Source: Enterococcus aquimarinus (lineage in GTDB: Bacteria > Bacillota > Bacilli > Lactobacillales > Enterococcaceae). Taken from it: a DNA stretch of 38,710 nt. Position 1 is the first letter of the stretch. Every line of letters begins with the position of its first letter. Location of the stretch: NCBI RefSeq assembly GCF_001885765.1, contig NZ_JXKD01000013.1, positions 1-38,710 of the forward strand, given 5' to 3'. The notes under the pieces are model-generated. The model was not told where the DNA came from and did not search any database. It saw only the letters and a program-made list of their open reading frames with translations. The position numbers were made by a program, and so were the translations under genes. Positions 33,749-38,710 of this stretch are shown here, one piece after another.

Positions 33749-35393
33749 GTTCAATTTCCTCCGGTAATACGGTGTTGTATAACGAAAACGCACCGTCTAG
33801 ATTTTTTGCTTTAAAGCCTGCTTGTTTTAATAGTCTCTCTGCGACATAGCTACGTAATCCGCTATGACAACTAATAATATATTCTTGATTTTGGTCGAGT
33901 TCGTGGATCCGACAACGTAAATCATTTAATGGAATTTGGATACTATCTTTAAATTGACCTTGTTTTATTTCGCTAGGATTGCGGACGTCTAAAACAACCT
34001 TACCATTTGCGACTGCTTCTTTGACTTCGTGCCACTGGATTGACTCGCTGAGGCCCTCCATTAAGTTCAATGCGACGTAACCAAGCATATTGACTGGATC
34101 TTTAGCCGAACCAAACGGTGGGGCATAAGTAAATTCTAATTCTGGTAAATCTTCAACGGTTAAGTTCCCTTTAATGGCAGTCGCGAGAATGTCAATTCGT
34201 TTATCAACGCCTTTTTGGCCGACGCCTTGTGCGCCGTAAATGGTTCCAGTCTCAGGATTGAAAATCAGTTTTAACGTGATATCAGTCGCACCTGGATAAT
34301 AGCCAGCATGGTCTTTTCCAGAAGTGTGAACGACTTGATAAGGAAGTCCTGCTAAGCGGACGGCTCTTTCACTTAAACCGGTAGAAGCGGCTGTCATGTT
34401 AAAGGTCCGAACAATCGCGGTTCCAATGCTCCCTTTATTTTTGCGTTTTAAACCAGAGATGACGTCGGCTACTTGTCGACCTTGGCGATTTGCGGGAGAT
34501 GCGAGTGAAATCAACGCGTCTTCGCCGGTAATTTGATTTTTAACGACGATTGCGTCCCCAACGGCATAAATGTCTTTTTGGCTCGTTTCGTAGTTTTCAT
34601 CGACTAAAATTCCGCCGCGAAGTCCAAGTTCAATCTTAGCGGATTGAGCTAAGTGATTTTCAGGTGTGACACCGACCGAAAGAATGGTTAATCCTGAAGA
34701 AAGTTCACTGCCGTCTTCGAGCACAATTGTTCTTCCTTCATCTTTAAAAGCGACCGCAGATTGAGAAGTAATCACGCGAACGTTGTTGGCTTCTAGTTCT
34801 TTTTTAACAAACGCCGCCATTTCTTCATCGAGTGGTGGTAAAACGTGTGGTGCTTTTTCAACGATTGTGACTTTTATGCCACGCATTTGTAGGTTTTCTG
34901 CCATTTCCAAACCGATAAAACCTGCGCCAATGACAACGGCTTCTTTAGGTTGTTCTCCATCTAAAACGGTCATAATATTATCTAAATCCGGAACATTTCG
35001 TAAACTAAAAGCATTTTTTGCTTCAGCGATGCCCTCAATTGGCGGGACAAAAGGTTTCGCACCTGGAGATAAAATTAAGTGATCATAAGTCTCGGTAAAC
35101 GTTTGGTCTTCGTGTTTGATGGTAACCATTTTCGCATGACTATCAATGCTTAAGACTTCATGGTGGGGACGAACATCTAGGTTGAAGCGCGCTTGTAGAG
35201 ACTCAGGTGTTTGGACAAGTAATTGACTACGCTCACCAATCTCACCGGAGACATAATACGGGAGTCCGCAGTTTGCAAACGAAACAAACGGTCCTTTTTC
35301 AAAAATAATAATTTCTGCTTCTTCGTTTAAACGACGTAAGCGGGTAGCTGCAGACATACCACCTGCAACACCACCAATGATAATAACTTTCAT
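33741..35393 (-). CDS. CoA-disulfide/persulfide reductase with C-terminal rhodanese
   Basis: 550-residue flavoprotein of the CoADR-RHD type. FAD motif IIGGVAGGMSAATRLRR, redox Cys42 in FANCGLPYYVSG, NAD(P)H motif VIGAGFIGLEMAENL, second FAD motif DIYAVGDAI, dimer domain to about 445 with AYAPPFGSAKDPVN, then a rhodanese domain with Cys in ISCHSGLRS. Such enzymes reduce CoA disulfide or CoA persulfide with NAD(P)H. Its ATG directly follows the stop of the upstream rhodanese gene, so the two are coupled. A second CoADR is encoded divergently next door. Confidence 0.93.
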   Translation of the reverse strand: MKVIIIGGVAGGMSAATRLRRLNEEAEIIIFEKGPFVSFANCGLPYYVSGEIGERSQLLVQTPESLQARFNLDVRPHHEVLSIDSHAKMVTIKHEDQTFTETYDHLILSPGAKPFVPPIEGIAEAKNAFSLRNVPDLDNIMTVLDGEQPKEAVVIGAGFIGLEMAENLQMRGIKVTIVEKAPHVLPPLDEEMAAFVKKELEANNVRVITSQSAVAFKDEGRTIVLEDGSELSSGLTILSVGVTPENHLAQSAKIELGLRGGILVDENYETSQKDIYAVGDAIVVKNQITGEDALISLASPANRQGRQVADVISGLKRKNKGSIGTAIVRTFNMTAASTGLSERAVRLAGLPYQVVHTSGKDHAGYYPGATDITLKLIFNPETGTIYGAQGVGQKGVDKRIDILATAIKGNLTVEDLPELEFTYAPPFGSAKDPVNMLGYVALNLMEGLSESIQWHEVKEAVANGKVVLDVRNPSEIKQGQFKDSIQIPLNDLRCRIHELDQNQEYIISCHSGLRSYVAERLLKQAGFKAKNLDGAFSLYNTVLPEEIEHV

Positions 35394-35708
35394 TTATTTT
35401 CCTCCTCTAATTTTCCCGGTCCATTGACTCATGCCGCCACGGACGTTAATTACATTATACCCCATCTTCTTTAATTGTTTCGCTGCACTTTTACTGCGCA
35501 TCCCAGATTGGCAAATGAGATAAATCGGTGCTTCTTTGGCTCCTTTATATCCAGAAATTTTATTTAATGGGACATTGATTGCTTTTGCGATATGCCCTGA
35601 CCGGTATTCGGATGGGTTTCGAACATCTAAAATTGTAATATTCTTTGTTAATTCAGCTTCGAGTGCGGTTGTCGTAATCGAAGGAATTGTTTGAAATAAA
35701 CCAAACAT
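35394..35708 (-). CDS. Single-domain rhodanese
   Basis: 104-residue rhodanese with Cys66 in LICQSGMRS and ILDVRNPSEYRSGHIAKAINVP. First gene of the minus-strand operon. Two adjacent ATGs exist (35711 and 35708); AGGAG sits 4 and 7 nt upstream respectively, so I prefer 35708. The stop abuts the ATG of the reductase. Promoter and operator lie directly upstream, making it part of the CstR-controlled regulon. Confidence 0.9.
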   Translation of the reverse strand: MFGLFQTIPSITTTALEAELTKNITILDVRNPSEYRSGHIAKAINVPLNKISGYKGAKEAPIYLICQSGMRSKSAAKQLKKMGYNVINVRGGMSQWTGKIRGGK

Positions 35709-35733
35709 CATGTCACTCCTTTATCAAATTAAA

Positions 35734-35778
35734 ATACCTTACGGGGTATATTAAACCTTGTTTAGATTCGTTTGTCAA
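35734..35778 (-). promoter_or_regulatory. Minus-strand promoter with CstR operator
   Basis: On minus TTGACA (35778-35773), 17-nt spacer, TTTAAT (35755-35750), followed at once by the inverted repeat ATACC-N6-GGTAT (35734-35749), which would cover the transcription start. The repeat is of the CsoR/CstR type, and a CstR gene lies in the divergent operon. Confidence 0.8.
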
Positions 35779-35810
35779 GGGAGAAGTTTGATAGTTTTAT
35801 CAAAAAGAAC

Positions 35811-35839
35811 TTGACAGTTATACCTGGTAAGGGTATATT
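35811..35839 (+). promoter_or_regulatory. Plus-strand promoter with CstR operator
   Basis: TTGACA (35811-35816), 17-nt spacer, TATATT (35834-35839). The inverted repeat ATACC-N7-GGTAT (35820-35836) fills the spacer and enters the -10, so a bound repressor would block polymerase. It matches the operator of the divergent promoter. Confidence 0.82.
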
Positions 35840-35872
35840 TCCTTTGTATTGTGAAAGGGGCTTGAAAAAAAT

Positions 35873-38329
35873 ATGTCAAAAAAAATTGTGATTATTGGAG
35901 GCGTCGCGGGTGGTGCAACTGCTGCAACGCGTTTACGTCGTTTAAATGAAACCGATCAAATTATCTTATTAGAAAAAGGAGAGTATATCTCTTTTGCCAA
36001 TTGCGGCTTGCCATATCATGTGGGTGGGGTCATTAAAGAGCGAGACAATTTATTGCTGCAAACAGTGGAAGGAATGCATGCGCAATATGACCTCGATATT
36101 CGGAATTTTTCTGAAGTTACTAAAATTAATCCGGAAACCAAAAGTGTCACGATTTATCATCATCAAACAAAAGAAACCTATGAAGAGAGTTACGATCAAC
36201 TTATTTTGTCAACGGGAGCGAAAGCAATTGTGCCCCCGATTACAGGATTAGCAACAGCTACGAATGTCTTTTCACTACGGAATATTCCGGATATGGATCA
36301 GATTCAAGCATATATCAAAACACAAAATGTCCAAACAGCGACGGTTATCGGCGGTGGTTTTATTGGCCTAGAAATGATGGAAAACCTTGTTGAATTAGGT
36401 ATCGATGTGCAATTAGTCGAAATGGCACCACAAGTCATGCCAAATGTTGATTTTGAATTGGCGCAACAAATTCATCAACAAATCAATTTACATGGTGTCA
36501 ATCTGATTTTAAATGATGGATTAAAAGAAATTCAAGAAGCGGGTAAACGTCTAGTCCTAACAAGTGGTCAAGTCTTACAATCGGACTTAACGATTCTCTC
36601 CATTGGGGTGACGCCTGAAAATACATTAGCCAAAGAGGCGGGCTTAACGCTAGGATTTCGTGGCGGTGTAAAAGTTGATCATCATTTCCAAACGAGTCAA
36701 AAAGATATTTATGCGATTGGTGATATGATTGAAGTGACGGATTTTGTGACGCAAGAAGCAACCCATGTACCGCTTGCTTGGCCAGCGAATCGTCAAGGTC
36801 GCTTAGTGGCAGATGTCTTAAATGGCTTGCCGATTCATTATCCTGGGACAGCGGGTACTTCAGTAGCGAAAGTCTTTGAGTTAACGATTGCTGCAACGGG
36901 GAATAGTGAGCGACTCTTAAAACAAAAAGGAATCGACTATCAAGCGATTCATTTGCATCCGAATTCTCATGCCGGCTATTATCCGGGTGCTAGTCCGATT
37001 CACTTGAAATTATTGTTTGATGCTTCTGGTAAGATTTTAGGAGCACAAGCGATTGGGACCAAAGGGGTTGAAAAACGGATTGATGTAATTGCAACTGCCA
37101 TGCGTTTTGGTGCCAAAGCCGATGAACTTGCTAGTATCGAGTTGTCTTATGCACCGCCCTATTCAAGTGCGAAAGACCCGGTAAACCTCCTAGGGTATAC
37201 TGCCGATAATCTCCTAAATCAGCGTGTCCGAACGTTTCAATGGCATGAAGTCGATGCTCTTTTGGAAAAACAGGCCTTTTTCCTTGATATTCGAGAAGAA
37301 TTTGAACTGGCTACTGGAAAATTAGCGAACCCTACATGGATTCCGTTGAATCAATTGCGTCAACGTTTAACAGAGTTACCCAAAGACAAGATGATTTATG
37401 TGTATTGTCAAGTGGGACAAAGAGGGTATAATGCCGCTCGTTTATTAATGGCACATGGTTTTGAAGTGAAGAACTTGGATGGTGGTTATAAAACGTATAA
37501 ACAAGCGAAGTATCAGCTAAAATTGGTGACACCAAAAACGCCGGCTGTTTCGACTCAAACAACAAATGCTCCAATTACGAATCAACCAAAAGCGCCAATG
37601 ATTGAACTCGATGCGTGTGGCTTACAATGTCCGGGGCCGATTTTAAAAGTGAAACAAGCCATCGATCAAATGGAAGATGGCCAACAATTAAAAATAGTAG
37701 CAAGTGATTTTGGGTTTAGTGCCGATATTGCTGCGTGGTGTGAAAATACAGGAAATACCTTACTTTCTAGCGACTTAACGAATAATCAAGTCAATGTGTT
37801 AATCGAAAAAGGACAAGTAGGATCTTCTGCTACGCCTGCGATGACAGAAGGTGTGTTAAGAGAAACGAAAGAAGGCGCCACAATGGTCGTCTTCAGTGGT
37901 GAGATGGATAAAGTCTTAGCGTCGATGATTATTGCGTCTGGAGCTGCAGCGATGGGCAAAGACGTCACCATCTTCTTTACCTTCTGGGGCTTAAGTGCAT
38001 TGAAAAAACAACGCATTAAAAAAAGCGGATTAGCTAAAATGTTTGATATGATGTTGCCAAAAGGTGCAGCATCGTTGCCAATTTCGTCGATGAATATGGG
38101 CGGACTCGGGAACAAAATGATTAAACATGTGATGAAGAAGAAAAATGTTGAATCCTTACCAAAAATGATTGAACAAGCTAATCAACTTGGGGTGAAATTC
38201 GTTGCTTGCACGATGAGTATGGATATTATGGGCATTGAACCAGCTGAACTCTATGATTTCGTCGAATATGGTGGTGTTGCGACGTATTTAGGCGACAGTG
38301 AATCAGCAAACTTGAATTTGTTCATCTAA
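35873..38329 (+). CDS. CoA-disulfide reductase fused to rhodanese, TusA and DsrE domains
   Basis: 818-residue multidomain sulfur-transfer protein. (1) Residues 1-450 CoADR: GGVAGGATAATRLRR FAD motif, redox Cys44 in FANCGLPYHVGG, VIGGGFIGLEMMENL, SYAPPYSSAKDPVN. (2) About 460-550 rhodanese, Cys512 in VYCQVGQR. (3) About 575-645 TusA, Cys586 in LDACGLQCPGPILKVKQ. (4) About 660-818 DsrE/F-like, MVVFSGEMDKVLASMIIASGAAAMG and Cys779 in FVACTMSMDIMG. All four candidate cysteines are present, so sulfur could be passed from domain to domain and reduced by NAD(P)H. AAAGGGG lies 12 nt before the ATG. Promoter and CstR operator precede it; the repressor gene follows. Confidence 0.93.
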   Translation: MSKKIVIIGGVAGGATAATRLRRLNETDQIILLEKGEYISFANCGLPYHVGGVIKERDNLLLQTVEGMHAQYDLDIRNFSEVTKINPETKSVTIYHHQTKETYEESYDQLILSTGAKAIVPPITGLATATNVFSLRNIPDMDQIQAYIKTQNVQTATVIGGGFIGLEMMENLVELGIDVQLVEMAPQVMPNVDFELAQQIHQQINLHGVNLILNDGLKEIQEAGKRLVLTSGQVLQSDLTILSIGVTPENTLAKEAGLTLGFRGGVKVDHHFQTSQKDIYAIGDMIEVTDFVTQEATHVPLAWPANRQGRLVADVLNGLPIHYPGTAGTSVAKVFELTIAATGNSERLLKQKGIDYQAIHLHPNSHAGYYPGASPIHLKLLFDASGKILGAQAIGTKGVEKRIDVIATAMRFGAKADELASIELSYAPPYSSAKDPVNLLGYTADNLLNQRVRTFQWHEVDALLEKQAFFLDIREEFELATGKLANPTWIPLNQLRQRLTELPKDKMIYVYCQVGQRGYNAARLLMAHGFEVKNLDGGYKTYKQAKYQLKLVTPKTPAVSTQTTNAPITNQPKAPMIELDACGLQCPGPILKVKQAIDQMEDGQQLKIVASDFGFSADIAAWCENTGNTLLSSDLTNNQVNVLIEKGQVGSSATPAMTEGVLRETKEGATMVVFSGEMDKVLASMIIASGAAAMGKDVTIFFTFWGLSALKKQRIKKSGLAKMFDMMLPKGAASLPISSMNMGGLGNKMIKHVMKKKNVESLPKMIEQANQLGVKFVACTMSMDIMGIEPAELYDFVEYGGVATYLGDSESANLNLFI

Positions 38330-38374
38330 TAACGGTAAAATAATGGGAATAAAAGAAAGACCAGGTGAAAGCGT

Positions 38375-38635
38375 ATGGAAAAAGAAAATAAGAAAGTCAT
38401 CAATCGCTTGCGTCGTGCGGAAGGCCAATTAAGAGGGATTCAAAAGATGATTGAAGATGAGCAAGAGTGTATCGATGTCATTACCCAATTAAGTGCAGTT
38501 CGCTCTGGGATTGATCGGGTGATGGGCATGATTATGGCTGAAAACTTGAAAAATTGTTTTATAGACCCAGAAAACGATCCGGAAGAACAAGCAAAAAAAC
38601 TAGAACAAGCGATTAATATGATTATCAAAAAGTAA
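38375..38635 (+). CDS. cstR: CsoR-family persulfide-sensing repressor (CstR)
   Basis: 86-residue all-helical CsoR-family repressor starting NRLRRAEGQLRGIQKMIED, the family DNA-contact helix. It has Cys32 and Cys61. The position four before the second Cys is Asn57, where copper-sensing CsoR has the ligand His, so copper sensing is unlikely; the Cys pair fits CstR, which forms di- to tetrasulfide crosslinks and releases DNA under sulfide or persulfide stress. The genes for persulfide handling around it, and the two ATACC...GGTAT operators, support this. RBS AGGTGA precedes the ATG. 45 nt after the fusion gene, same operon. Confidence 0.92.
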   Translation: MEKENKKVINRLRRAEGQLRGIQKMIEDEQECIDVITQLSAVRSGIDRVMGMIMAENLKNCFIDPENDPEEQAKKLEQAINMIIKK

Positions 38636-38710
38636 CAGCAAAGGCACTTGCCATCGTGGATAGAAAAACGTGATGAAACTTGTCGATAACCGTAATTCGT
38701 AAAAAAAAAA
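38636..38710. other. Downstream end of the window
   Basis: The last 75 nt after cstR carry no gene I recognise. The window ends in a run of ten A, which may be the left arm of a terminator that continues outside the window. Confidence 0.3.

Noticed and set aside
38375-38635. Copper-sensing CsoR
   Set aside because: The ligand His four residues before the second Cys is Asn here, no copper genes are nearby and all neighbours handle sulfur.
1-38710. CRISPR arrays, tRNA or rRNA genes, insertion sequences, phage attachment sites
   Set aside because: None could be recognised when reading both strands; the only repeats seen are terminator stems, operator repeats and internal protein repeats.

Overview
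The window is low-GC Firmicutes DNA, most likely from the Lactobacillales and probably an Enterococcus-like organism. The evidence is a CiaRH-type two-component system, a glmS ribozyme, strong AGGAGG-type ribosome binding sites, TTGACA/TATAAT-type promoters, and a CstR/CoA-disulfide-reductase sulfide module. The genus is an inference. No rRNA, tRNA, CRISPR array, integrase or transposase was seen.

Layout. (1) 1-11.5 kb is a glycan uptake and breakdown cluster: LplB/YtcP-type permeases, a solute-binding lipoprotein, a YesL (DUF624) protein, a GH20 hexosaminidase resembling pneumococcal GH20C, a LacZ-type GH2 and a second, shorter GH2. The enzymes lack signal peptides, so the model is import of a beta-Gal/beta-HexNAc oligosaccharide followed by intracellular exo-cleavage. 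(2) 11.6-17.1 kb is one operon: VTC-domain polyphosphate polymerase-like protein, DUF4956 membrane protein, beta-helix lipoprotein (Cthe_2159-like), and CiaR/CiaH. Its promoter carries a CTTAAG-N5-TTTAAG direct repeat, the form of the streptococcal CiaR box, so the operon probably autoregulates. (3) 17.1-19.3 kb holds glmS on the minus strand, with its self-cleaving ribozyme and a clear promoter. (4) 19.3-23.0 kb holds a GNAT acetyltransferase, a sortase C-terminal relic, a small secreted protein and an OmpR/HisKA two-component pair. The promoters of the small secreted protein and of the two-component pair share a direct-repeat operator at the same distance from the -10 box. (5) 23.2-27.0 kb holds an AraC-type regulator divergent from xylA-xylB, with overlapping promoters. 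(6) 27.1-33.0 kb is an AT-richer block: GH67 alpha-glucuronidase, XynE-like SGNH esterase, UxuB-like oxidoreductase and UxuA. It handles (methyl)glucuronoxylan fragments, whose xylose could feed XylAB next door. (7) 33.0-38.6 kb is a reactive-sulfur module: thioredoxin, two single-domain rhodaneses and a CoADR-rhodanese on the minus strand; on the plus strand an 818-residue CoADR-rhodanese-TusA-DsrE fusion and a CstR repressor. Both divergent promoters carry ATACC...GGTAT operators.

The most noteworthy items are the VTC/DUF4956/beta-helix operon wired to CiaRH, the paired operators of the second two-component system, the CstR-controlled divergent sulfur module with its four-domain fusion, and the sortase relic.
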